From NCBI GenBank assembly GCA_030040695.1, contig JASHTE010000155.1, positions 1 to 11,129 of the forward strand: 11,129 nt of DNA, given 5' to 3'. Source of the stretch: Vulcanimicrobiota bacterium (GTDB lineage Bacteria > Vulcanimicrobiota > Vulcanimicrobiia > Vulcanimicrobiales > Vulcanimicrobiaceae). The translations under genes were made by a program, and so were the position numbers. How positions within the stretch are numbered: position 1 is the stretch's first letter; every line of letters begins with the position of its first letter. Shown one piece after another: positions 1 through 6,694 of this stretch. The notes beneath the pieces are model-generated. The model saw nothing but the letters and a program-made list of their open reading frames with translations, was not told the origin of the DNA and did not search any database.

Positions 1-150
1 GCCGCCGCTATACGCCGGCGCGCTGCGATAGCCGCCGCTGTATGCCGGCGCGCTGCGATAGCTGCCGCTATATGCAGGGGCACTACGATAGCCGCCGCTG
101 TATGCTGGTGTACCGCGATAGCCGCCGCTGTATGCGGGCGCACTACGATA
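1..150. repeat. 30-bp tandem repeat, five copies plus a degenerate sixth
   Basis: Five head-to-tail units of exactly 30 bp start at 1, 31, 61, 91 and 121. Each ends in the bases GATA and differs from the others at a few, often silent, positions. A degenerate unit spans 151-180. The period is a multiple of three and lies inside the minus-strand reading frame, so it encodes a repeated 10-residue peptide motif. The array probably continues beyond position 1. There are no unique spacers between units, so it is not a CRISPR array. Confidence 0.9.
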
Positions 151-363
151 GCCGCCCGAGCTGCCGCGGTATCCGCCATAGGAGCCACCGCGAGAGCCAG
201 CTGAATACGAGCGTCCGCCGCCGCCGCCGCCACCGCGACTGCCGCCCCCTCCGCCGCCGTGCCCATTCGCCGCGGCAGCCGGGACTGCCGCCAGAACCAG
301 GCCCAGGGCAATGGCTATGCTCAACACGTTCCTTAGGTAGTGTATTGCGCGATGTCTTATCAT
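1..363 (-). CDS. Exported Gly/Tyr/Ser-rich repeat protein (N-terminal part, runs off the window)
   Basis: Read on the minus strand from an ATG at 363-361, 121 codons are open to the window edge. Residues 1-12 are a basic n-region (MIRHRAIHYLRN). A hydrophobic stretch (VLSIAIALGLVLAAVPA) follows and ends in AAAA-NG, a good Sec signal peptide with cleavage near residue 33. The mature chain opens with a poly-Gly/Arg/Ser stretch. It then becomes a tandem 10-residue repeat, consensus S-G-G-Y-R-S-A-P-A-Y, with at least five copies before the sequence ends. A purine-rich ribosome binding site (AAAGG) lies about 10 bases upstream of the ATG. The protein is probably secreted or surface-attached; low-complexity Gly/Tyr repeats suit a structural or matrix role, but no function can be assigned. 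The plus strand of this stretch reads as an Arg/Cys-rich shadow without a signal peptide. The C-terminus and true length lie outside the window. Confidence 0.72.
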   Translation of the reverse strand, partial: MIRHRAIHYLRNVLSIAIALGLVLAAVPAAAANGHGGGGGGSRGGGGGGGRSYSAGSRGGSYGGYRGSSGGYRSAPAYSGGYRGTPAYSGGYRSAPAYSGSYRSAPAYSGGYRSAPAYSGG

Positions 364-517
364 CAGCGATCGCCTTTCTCGTCTGAGGCCCCGGTCGTGA
401 CCTAGAGCCTCCTGGGTGAAAAATCTAATTCGCTAACGCGCCCGAGCACGAAAACGTTCGCCTCGAAGCGGCATGCCTGCGGCCGACCGCCGGTAAGCGT
501 TCGGCAGGAGAACGAGC
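364..517. promoter_or_regulatory. Divergent intergenic region, presumed to hold two promoters
   Basis: This gap separates the minus-strand repeat-protein gene from the plus-strand genes that begin at 518. Because the flanking genes diverge, promoters for both are expected here. The stretch around 418-432 is locally AT-rich, but I see no convincing -35/-10 pair, operator palindrome or riboswitch. The call rests on gene arrangement only. Confidence 0.3.
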
Positions 518-583
518 GTGCCTTTCGTAGTAGGTAAGCCCACTTTCGGCTCCCGGATGGATCGTATGCCACATGAAGCCTGA
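518..583 (+). CDS. 21-codon mini-ORF with strong RBS, overlapping the next gene (possible leader or frameshifted N-terminus)
   Basis: An AGGAG Shine-Dalgarno at 506-510 sits 7 bases before a GTG at 518. The frame reads VPFVVGKPTFGSRMDRMPHEA and stops at TGA 581-583. The stop lies 8 bases beyond the start of the 92-residue gene at 573, which has no good ribosome binding site of its own. Two readings are possible. It may be a short translated leader that delivers ribosomes to the downstream start. Alternatively, the two frames may be one gene split by an indel, giving a protein of about 110 residues. Its composition is ordinary and shows no run of a single amino acid that would suggest attenuation. 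This is the best ribosome binding site seen in the first kilobase. Confidence 0.35.
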   Translation: MPFVVGKPTFGSRMDRMPHEA

Positions 584-851
584 TGACGAAATCGCGTTTC
601 TTCGAGCACGCGACGATAGCCGCGTCAAGTACCGGCAGATTTTGAACCTTACCGCCCTCAAGGCGGCCGAGGACGGTATCGCGGCCCTTAACCCCGTGCT
701 GGCTGCCGATATGAAGTCACTCCCTGGCCTCATCGGAGTTTTTCAGCTGCACGGCCAGACGTTGCGCCGCCTGCAAGAGCGCTATCCCGAGGATGAACGG
801 ATCGGAAAAGCGATCATGTTGTGGGAGGACTGTAGCCGAGACCTAAAATAG
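573..851 (+). CDS. Small hypothetical protein, 92 residues
   Basis: I do not recognise this protein. It is charged and soluble-looking, with no signal peptide or membrane segment. Likely helices lie at about residues 5-40 (IAFLRARDDSRVKYRQILNL is the clearest) and residues 50-90. ATG 573 is the first start codon after the in-frame stop TAG at 531-533; the mini-ORF at 518 overlaps it and may couple its translation. It ends 5 bp before the proline racemase-type gene and could be the first protein of that operon. Its codon use is a little less GC-biased than that of the following genes, which lowers certainty. An opposing reading frame on the minus strand is Ser/Arg/Ala-rich and looks less protein-like. 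Confidence 0.5.
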   Translation: MKPDDEIAFLRARDDSRVKYRQILNLTALKAAEDGIAALNPVLAADMKSLPGLIGVFQLHGQTLRRLQERYPEDERIGKAIMLWEDCSRDLK

Positions 852-856
852 GTCGC

Positions 857-1861
857 GTGACCATCGAAACCGTCGAGTCCCATACGCAGGGCATGCCGAC
901 ACGCGTCGTCGTCGGCGGTGTCGATCCCATTCCCGGCACCTCGATGTTCGAGCGTCGCGAGTACGCGCTCGCGCACCTCGAAGGGCTACGCCGCTTTCTC
1001 ATGTTCGAGCCTCGCGGCCACGGCTCGATGTCCGGTGCGATCCTCATGCCGCCACTCGATCCGCGCGCCGATTTCGGCGTGCTCTTCATCGAGGTCACGG
1101 GCTTCCTTCCGATGTGCGGACACGGTACGATCGGCGTCTGCACGGTTGCCGTCGAACGTGAGCTTGTGCCGGTGCGGGAACCTGAAACCTCGATAACGCT
1201 GGACACGCCGGCCGGCCTCGTCACGGCGCGCGTTCAGGTCGAAAACGGACGTGCGAAGAGCGTTACGATCACCAACGTTCCCTCGTTCCTCGCTGCTCGC
1301 GACCTACTGACGGAGGTTGACGGTTACGGCGAGCTACCGTTCGATCTCGCCTACGGCGGTAATTTCTACGCAATTCTCCCAGCAGAACGTCTTGGTCTGC
1401 GCCTAACGCTGGATGAGGCGCCGGAGATCGTCGAGCGAGGGATGCGCGTCATGCGCGCGATTTCAGAGCAACACGCCTTTTCGCACCCGCTGGAGCCGCG
1501 CATCGCGGAACTACGGCACGTGCTCCTGACCGCGCCTCCGACGCGCGCCGACGCCGACTCCAAGGCAGCAATCGTCCTCTACCCGGGAACACTCGACCGC
1601 TCGCCGTGCGGAACGGGAACGAGCGCGAGGATGGCACAGCGCTACTTTCGCGGCGAACAGCGCCTGCAAGAGGAGTTTGTCCACGAAAGCTTTCTCGGAA
1701 CGCCGTTCTTCGGAACGCTCGTCGAAGAGATCGAGCTCGCCCCATCGCTTCGAGCGGTCGTCCCGACGATTCGCGGAAGCGCCTGGATCAGCGGGTATGC
1801 CACGTACGTGCTCGACCCCGATGACCCGTTCCCGCACGGATTTTTCGTTCCGACGGCGTAA
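857..1861 (+). CDS. 4-hydroxyproline 2-epimerase / proline racemase family enzyme
   Basis: This 334-residue protein belongs to the proline racemase family, whose members run about 310-340 residues. It opens with the family signature HTQGMPTRVVVGG (residues 9-21). The first catalytic Cys is Cys87 in MCGHGTIG and the second is Cys251 in DRSPCGTGTSARMA. Having both cysteines fits a two-base epimerase or racemase and argues against trans-3-hydroxyproline dehydratase, which has Thr at the second site. The expected reaction converts trans-4-hydroxy-L-proline to cis-4-hydroxy-D-proline in the cytoplasm. The start is GTG 857: the only earlier start in this frame is followed by a stop at 833-835. The DapA-family gene begins 9 bp downstream and a D-amino acid oxidoreductase follows, which favours hydroxyproline over plain proline as substrate. 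That specificity is inferred from context. Confidence 0.88.
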   Translation: MTIETVESHTQGMPTRVVVGGVDPIPGTSMFERREYALAHLEGLRRFLMFEPRGHGSMSGAILMPPLDPRADFGVLFIEVTGFLPMCGHGTIGVCTVAVERELVPVREPETSITLDTPAGLVTARVQVENGRAKSVTITNVPSFLAARDLLTEVDGYGELPFDLAYGGNFYAILPAERLGLRLTLDEAPEIVERGMRVMRAISEQHAFSHPLEPRIAELRHVLLTAPPTRADADSKAAIVLYPGTLDRSPCGTGTSARMAQRYFRGEQRLQEEFVHESFLGTPFFGTLVEEIELAPSLRAVVPTIRGSAWISGYATYVLDPDDPFPHGFFVPTA

Positions 1862-1870
1862 GAGAGTCGC

Positions 1871-2752
1871 ATGCCGCAATTCGCCGGAGTTTACGTCGCC
1901 GTTATCACACCCTTCACCAGCGAGGATCGCGTCGACCTCGATCGGTTACGAGAGCACGTGTCATGGTTGATCGATCAAGGTGTGCACGGCATCGTTCCCA
2001 CCGGCTCCTGCGGCGAATACGCAGCGCTCAGCGATACCGAGCGCACGGCCGTCGTGGAAAACGTCGCAGCAGTCTGCAAGGGGCGCGTTCCGCTCGTCGT
2101 TGGAACGGGGGCTTCCTCGACGCGTAACGCCGTGCGCTGGGCCGAACATGCGCGCAGTTGCGGGGCGGCCGGCATCATGGCGCTTCCGCCCAGCGCCTAC
2201 AGGCCGAACAGACGCGAGATTCGCGCTTGGTACGAGGCGCTCGACAATGTCGGCCTTCCGATCATCGCTTACAACAACCCATTCGACACCACGGTCGACC
2301 TCACGCCGGACCTGCTTCTAGAGTTGCAAGAGCTCGAAAACCTCGTCGCCGTGAAAGAGTACTCCGGCGACGTTCGCCGGATTCCCATAATTCTCGAGAC
2401 GACGAAGCTCGAAGTGATTGTCGGCTGCGACGATCTCGCGCTCGAAGGCTTGCTCGCAGGCGCTACCGGCTGGATCGCGGGCCTGACGAACGTCGTCGCT
2501 CGCGAGTCGATCGATCTCTACGACCTCGTCATGCAACGCAGGATCGACGAAGCATCCGCGCTCTATCGCAAGCTCCTTCCCCTGTTCCGTTATGACTCGC
2601 GTCCCACGTTCGTGCAGGCTATCAAGTTCGCGTTCGAGCGCATTGGAAAATCCGCCGGCGCCACGCGACCACCACGTCTTCCGCTCGACGATTCCGATCG
2701 TCGCCTGATCGCCGAGGCGCTCGATCCGTTTGTGACCGTTGCCCACCACTGA
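1871..2752 (+). CDS. DapA/NanA-family lyase, probable 1-pyrroline-4-hydroxy-2-carboxylate deaminase
   Basis: This 293-residue TIM-barrel protein is of the dihydrodipicolinate synthase / N-acetylneuraminate lyase class I aldolase family and has the normal length. The N-terminal GVYVAVITPF and the GSCGEY loop (residues 45-50, the GxxGE phosphate/carboxylate loop) are present. Tyr134 lies in the YNNP motif and the Schiff-base Lys162 in VAVKEYSGD. Family members include true DapA, aldolases and the deaminase of hydroxyproline catabolism, which turns 1-pyrroline-4-hydroxy-2-carboxylate into alpha-ketoglutarate semialdehyde plus ammonia. Its place between the racemase-type gene (9 bp upstream) and the FAD oxidoreductase (overlapping by 14 bp) makes the deaminase the best call. 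Lysine-biosynthetic DapA cannot be excluded from sequence alone, but nothing nearby belongs to lysine synthesis. Confidence 0.82.
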   Translation: MPQFAGVYVAVITPFTSEDRVDLDRLREHVSWLIDQGVHGIVPTGSCGEYAALSDTERTAVVENVAAVCKGRVPLVVGTGASSTRNAVRWAEHARSCGAAGIMALPPSAYRPNRREIRAWYEALDNVGLPIIAYNNPFDTTVDLTPDLLLELQELENLVAVKEYSGDVRRIPIILETTKLEVIVGCDDLALEGLLAGATGWIAGLTNVVARESIDLYDLVMQRRIDEASALYRKLLPLFRYDSRPTFVQAIKFAFERIGKSAGATRPPRLPLDDSDRRLIAEALDPFVTVAHH

Positions 2753-3977
2753 CGTCGCCGTCGTCGGCGGAGGCATCGTCGGCACCTGCGCCGCGATCGA
2801 GTTACAGCGGCGCGGACGAGCGGTGACGATCGTCGAGCGTAACGAGCCCGGTGCCGGAACAGCCGCTGGAAGCGCGGGTTATCTCGCCTACGACGACATC
2901 TTCCCTATTCCGTCGCCGGCAATCGTTGCGGGCTTGCCGAGAATGCTCTTCGATCGCAACGGTCCGCTCGTCGTGCAGACGACGTACCTTCCGCATCTCG
3001 CCGGCTGGGGATTGCGCTTTATCGCCGCTGCGCGACCGTCGGTGATCCGTCGCAGCATCGCTGCGCTCGCACCGATGAATCGTCTCGCCTCGAAGGCGCA
3101 CGAAGATCTTGCTGCACGCGCGGGCGCGCAGCGCTACCTCGTGCGTGAGAGCGTGTTTCACGTCTTTCGGACGGAGGCGTCACTCGAAACGGCATCCAAG
3201 CTCATCCCAACGCTCGAACGCGAGGGATTCGACGTAACGGTGATGGATCGCGACACGTTGCAGGCGCTTGAGCCGGCCATCCGCAACGGCGTCGCGGGAG
3301 CCATTTCGTTCCCAAACTCGCACCGCTGCACGAGTCCGGGCCGATACGGCGCAGCACTCGCAGAGTACTTCCGCGGCCAGGGCGGCAGCGTGATTCGTGG
3401 CAACGCACAGGCGCTCGAAGCATTCGGCGGTGGTTGGATCGTCCGCGCCGACGGCGAGGAACTACTGGCACCGCGCGTCGTCGTCGCAACCGGAGCCTGG
3501 TCGCGCGCGCTACTCGCTCCCCTCGGTTACACGGTGCCGCTCGAGAGCGCACGCGGCTACAACTTGATGCTTGCCGAGCCCGGCGTAGCGCCTTCGCGTA
3601 CGCTGCTCTTCGAGGAAGATCACTTCTGCGCGACACCGATGGAGGAAGGGCTACGCCTTGCCGGCACAGTCGAGTTCGCCGGCCTCGAGGCTCCGCCGAA
3701 CTTCTACCGCTCCGATATGCTCTACGATATCGCGCGAGGCTATCTTCCGGATCTACAGCGCGATCCGGCGACGCGCTGGATGGGGCATCGCCCCTCCCTT
3801 CCCGACTCGCTGCCGGTGATCGGAGAGTTACCGCAGCATCCGGGTATCATCGCAGCTTTCGGTCACGAGCGACGCGGCCTGATGCAATCCGCAGTCACGG
3901 CGCAATGTGTCGCCGATCTCGTCGAGCGCAAGCCGCCCCCGATCGATCTTGCGCCGTTCCGAATCGATAGATTCTAA
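2739..3977 (+). CDS. DadA-like FAD-dependent oxidoreductase, probable D-hydroxyproline dehydrogenase
   Basis: This 412-residue DAO-superfamily flavoprotein has a dinucleotide-binding motif GGGIVG at residues 10-15, followed by an acidic strand end (VTIVERNEPGAGT). The C-terminal FAD segment contains GHRPSLPDSLPVIG (around residues 348-362) and GHERRGLMQ, close to the DadA pattern. The predicted role is oxidation of cis-4-hydroxy-D-proline to 1-pyrroline-4-hydroxy-2-carboxylate, feeding electrons to the respiratory chain or another acceptor. The start is TTG 2739: the in-frame stop at 2733-2735 leaves no earlier codon, and a later start would remove the FAD motif. It overlaps the upstream gene by 14 bp, which implies translational coupling. 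No small subunits of the heterotrimeric LhpBEF type are adjacent, so it would act as a single-polypeptide enzyme. A general D-amino acid dehydrogenase is the alternative. Confidence 0.83.
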   Translation: MPTTDVAVVGGGIVGTCAAIELQRRGRAVTIVERNEPGAGTAAGSAGYLAYDDIFPIPSPAIVAGLPRMLFDRNGPLVVQTTYLPHLAGWGLRFIAAARPSVIRRSIAALAPMNRLASKAHEDLAARAGAQRYLVRESVFHVFRTEASLETASKLIPTLEREGFDVTVMDRDTLQALEPAIRNGVAGAISFPNSHRCTSPGRYGAALAEYFRGQGGSVIRGNAQALEAFGGGWIVRADGEELLAPRVVVATGAWSRALLAPLGYTVPLESARGYNLMLAEPGVAPSRTLLFEEDHFCATPMEEGLRLAGTVEFAGLEAPPNFYRSDMLYDIARGYLPDLQRDPATRWMGHRPSLPDSLPVIGELPQHPGIIAAFGHERRGLMQSAVTAQCVADLVERKPPPIDLAPFRIDRF

Positions 3978-3982
3978 GCGCG

Positions 3983-4681
3983 ATGGAACCATCTGGACAG
4001 GGATGGACGCAGATCGGCGGGCTCGCTCTCGCATTCGTCCTCTCCGCAATGATCGGCCTCGAGCGCGAATACCGTCAGAAGAGCGCCGGGCTACGAACCT
4101 ACACCATCGTCGGATTCGCAGCTGCGCTGCTCATGCTCATCTCGAAGTACGGCTTCACGAACGTTCTACGTCCTGGATACATCGAGCTCGACCCGTCGCG
4201 TGTTGCGGCTCAGATCGTCACGGGCATCGGTTTCATCGGTGGCGGCTTGATCTTCGTCCGGCGAGCTACCGTGCAGGGCCTGACGACGGCCGCGGTTGTC
4301 TGGCTGACGGCGGCAGTCGGCATGGCCTGCGGTGCCGGCCTCCCGGTACTCGCGGTGGCAGTGACCGCCGGACACTTCGCCGTCGTGCTCGCGTTCCCAA
4401 AGGTTCTCCGCAGGATCGGGCACGAGCCGCCTTCCGAGTTCTTCATCGAGCTCAGCTATGAGGAGGGGCGCGACGTCTTACGGCAAGCGTTGCTCCTTAT
4501 CGTGCAGCGCGGCTTCACGGTGACGGCGATGCAGGCGGAGCGTGGAGGCGAGCAGCGGCAGGGCACGGCGCACGTTCGGCTCGGCCTGCGCGGGCGAGGC
4601 ACGGCAACCGAGCTCGTCGATCGCCTTGCGACCATCCCAGGCGCTGTCGGCACGCGCTGGGACGAGGAGGAGACCGAGTAG
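3983..4681 (+). CDS. MgtC/SapB family membrane protein
   Basis: This 232-residue protein has an N-terminal membrane domain with about four or five hydrophobic segments, followed from about residue 150 by a soluble ACT-like tail. Two MgtC signatures are clear: GLEREYRQKSAGLRT (residues 25-39) and the stretch 71-89 with DPSRVAAQ and GIGFIGGG, followed by GLTTAAVVW. MgtC proteins affect survival under low magnesium and inhibit the F-type ATPase in Salmonella; many environmental homologues have no known role. The gene starts 5 bp after the FAD oxidoreductase stop and ends 21 bp before the peptidase gene, so it is probably co-transcribed with the catabolic genes, though no metabolic link is obvious. 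Confidence 0.9.
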   Translation: MEPSGQGWTQIGGLALAFVLSAMIGLEREYRQKSAGLRTYTIVGFAAALLMLISKYGFTNVLRPGYIELDPSRVAAQIVTGIGFIGGGLIFVRRATVQGLTTAAVVWLTAAVGMACGAGLPVLAVAVTAGHFAVVLAFPKVLRRIGHEPPSEFFIELSYEEGRDVLRQALLLIVQRGFTVTAMQAERGGEQRQGTAHVRLGLRGRGTATELVDRLATIPGAVGTRWDEEETE

Positions 4682-4702
4682 ACAACGGAACCTACCGTCG
4701 TC

Positions 4703-6694
4703 ATGCGTTTTTCTGCTATCGCGCTAACGTTCGTTTTCGCTTGCTCCATCGTCTCGCCGCAAATCGCACGGGCGCAGACGCAGCCCTTCACATTCGACGA
4801 CTTCGCGAAAATTGTACGCTTTTCGGATCCGCAGGTCTCACCTGACGGCAGGCGTGTCGCCGTAGTCGAGAGCCGTGTCGACATGGCTGGCGATCAAATG
4901 CGCACGGCGATCGTGCTCGTCGACATCGCGAGCGGCGAGACGCGAACGCTGACGCAGGGGCGCGACCATGTCGCGATGCCGCGCTGGTCACCAGACGGGT
5001 CGCGTCTCGCGTTCGTCACGCTTCCTTCGTGTGCGTCGCAGCCGTGCGCCCCGGCAAAGGCGCAGGTCTTCGCCTTTCCGATGGATGGCGGTGATCCGGT
5101 ACAACTAACGCACGCGAGCAACGGTGTCGAGAGCTACGCATGGCGGCCGGATGGTCGCGCGATCGCGTACGTGACGAGCGACGACGCAGTGAACAAGGCT
5201 GACATCGAGAAGCACCGTGACCTCTTCGTCGTCGGCGATCAAGATTTTCTCTCGCAGGCTGCGCCGGTTCCCGCGCACATCTGGCTACAGCCGCTTGGAG
5301 GCAATGCAGAGCGTATTACGAGCGGCGCGACGAGCCTCGGTAGCGGAGCATTCTCGGGAGATATCTCTTGGTCTTCAGACGGTACGCGCATCGCGTTCGT
5401 ACGCTTCCCCGACGCGTACTCCGGGCATTTTGGACACACGCGGTCCTGCGTCGTGTCGCTTGCCACGAAGGACGTCGCCTGCCTGGGCGACGGGTTCTCC
5501 AACGATGCCGGCTTCTCGCCATCCGGCGACCTCCTCTACTACAACGGCGCGCACGACGGCTACTGGTCGATTCAGCTCGACGCGTTCGTGCGCGACGGCA
5601 CGCAGGCGCGGCCGATCGCTGCCGACCTCGATCGCGATGTCAGCTGGGCTCTCTGGGTGCGCGACGGCGAAGCCCTCTGGCTGGCTGCAGATGACCGGGC
5701 TACCGTCGGCTTGTGGTACGCACCGTTGCACGGAGCGGTGCGCCGCGTCGATCTCGGAGATATCGTCTTCGGCCGGCAGGCGAGCCCCGCGCCCGACGGC
5801 GGCCTCGCTTTCATTGGAGCGACACCAGAGGATCCGTCGGAACTCTACTATCTCGCGCCAGGTGCCGCCCCGCGGCGCTTGACCAACGAGAACGCGTGGC
5901 TGTCACGCTATACGATCGCAAAGACAGCCGAGTTCACCTGGATGAACGACGGCTTCCGCGAAGACGGCGTGCTGACGTACCCGGCGCAATATATCGCTGG
6001 ACACGCATACCCCCTCGTGCTCGTCATCCATGGCGGTCCGACGGAGAGCGCGTCGACCGTCGGCTTCAGCGCCTTCACGCAGGTCCTCGCCGCGCACGGT
6101 TATTTCGTGCTGCAACCGAACTATCGCGGCAGCGACAACCTCGGCTTCGTCTATGGAAAGGCACTCGTCGGTGACGTCGACGCAGGCCCGGGGCGCGACA
6201 TCGTCGCGGGCGTGAAGGCGCTCGAAGCGACCGGCATGATCGATGCGTCACACGTCGGCGTCTCCGGATGGTCCGGCGGCGGCTTGCTCACGTCATGGCT
6301 GATCGGGCATTATACGATCTGGAGTGCGGCCGTCTCGGGCGCGGCGGTCGACGATTTCATCGAGGAGTACGACCTCACCGACGCGTTCGATTACATGCCG
6401 AGCCTCATGGGTGGGCTTTCGCCCTGGCAGGGGAATGGGCACGCGGCCTATGTCGCGTCATCGCCGATCACGTACGTCGCGAACGTCACGGCACCGACGC
6501 TCATCCTGAGCGACACCGGTGATTACCGCGTTCCTACGGTGCAGGCGTACGCTTTCTACCACGCACTGAAGGAGAGCGGCAAGACAGTCGAGTTTGTCGC
6601 GATCCCGGCCTATGGGCACTTTCCGTCCGATCCGGTGCACCAACTCGAGGTTTATAAGCGTTGGACGGACTGGATGGACCGTTACCTTCATTAG
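4703..6694 (+). CDS. Exported S9-family (prolyl oligopeptidase-type) serine peptidase
   Basis: This 663-residue protein carries a Sec signal peptide (residues 1-24, cleavage after ARA). A TolB/WD40-like beta-propeller runs from about residue 38 to 400, with blades such as PQVSPDGRRVAV and PRWSPDGSRLAF. The C-terminal alpha/beta-hydrolase domain carries HGGPT (His443 region, oxyanion site), NYRGS, the nucleophile Ser524 in GWSGGG, Asp607 in TGDYRVP and His639 in YGHFPSDP, so the triad is complete. S9 peptidases cleave short peptides, often after proline or as acyl- or dipeptidyl-peptidases. Located outside the cytoplasmic membrane, this one could trim proline- or hydroxyproline-containing peptides and supply the upstream pathway; that link is inferred from position. 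Cys pairs in the propeller (SCASQPC, and the later SCVV/ACLG) might form disulfides after export. Confidence 0.92.
   Translation: MRFSAIALTFVFACSIVSPQIARAQTQPFTFDDFAKIVRFSDPQVSPDGRRVAVVESRVDMAGDQMRTAIVLVDIASGETRTLTQGRDHVAMPRWSPDGSRLAFVTLPSCASQPCAPAKAQVFAFPMDGGDPVQLTHASNGVESYAWRPDGRAIAYVTSDDAVNKADIEKHRDLFVVGDQDFLSQAAPVPAHIWLQPLGGNAERITSGATSLGSGAFSGDISWSSDGTRIAFVRFPDAYSGHFGHTRSCVVSLATKDVACLGDGFSNDAGFSPSGDLLYYNGAHDGYWSIQLDAFVRDGTQARPIAADLDRDVSWALWVRDGEALWLAADDRATVGLWYAPLHGAVRRVDLGDIVFGRQASPAPDGGLAFIGATPEDPSELYYLAPGAAPRRLTNENAWLSRYTIAKTAEFTWMNDGFREDGVLTYPAQYIAGHAYPLVLVIHGGPTESASTVGFSAFTQVLAAHGYFVLQPNYRGSDNLGFVYGKALVGDVDAGPGRDIVAGVKALEATGMIDASHVGVSGWSGGGLLTSWLIGHYTIWSAAVSGAAVDDFIEEYDLTDAFDYMPSLMGGLSPWQGNGHAAYVASSPITYVANVTAPTLILSDTGDYRVPTVQAYAFYHALKESGKTVEFVAIPAYGHFPSDPVHQLEVYKRWTDWMDRYLH

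Noticed and set aside
1..150. 30-bp repeats as a CRISPR array
   Set aside because: Units are directly adjacent with no spacers, in phase with a coding frame, and no cas gene is present.
42..386. Plus-strand reading frame across the 30-bp repeats
   Set aside because: It reads as Cys/Arg-rich low complexity without a signal or domain. The minus strand gives a proper signal peptide and a regular secreted repeat protein.
425..733. Minus-strand 102-residue frame opposite the small unknown gene
   Set aside because: Ser/Arg/Ala-rich composition typical of an antisense shadow, no recognisable motif, and it conflicts with the plus-strand frame that leads into the operon.
2318..2785. Minus-strand 155-residue frame opposite the DapA-family gene
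   Set aside because: It is the complement of a gene with conserved YNNP and Schiff-base Lys motifs and has no motif of its own.
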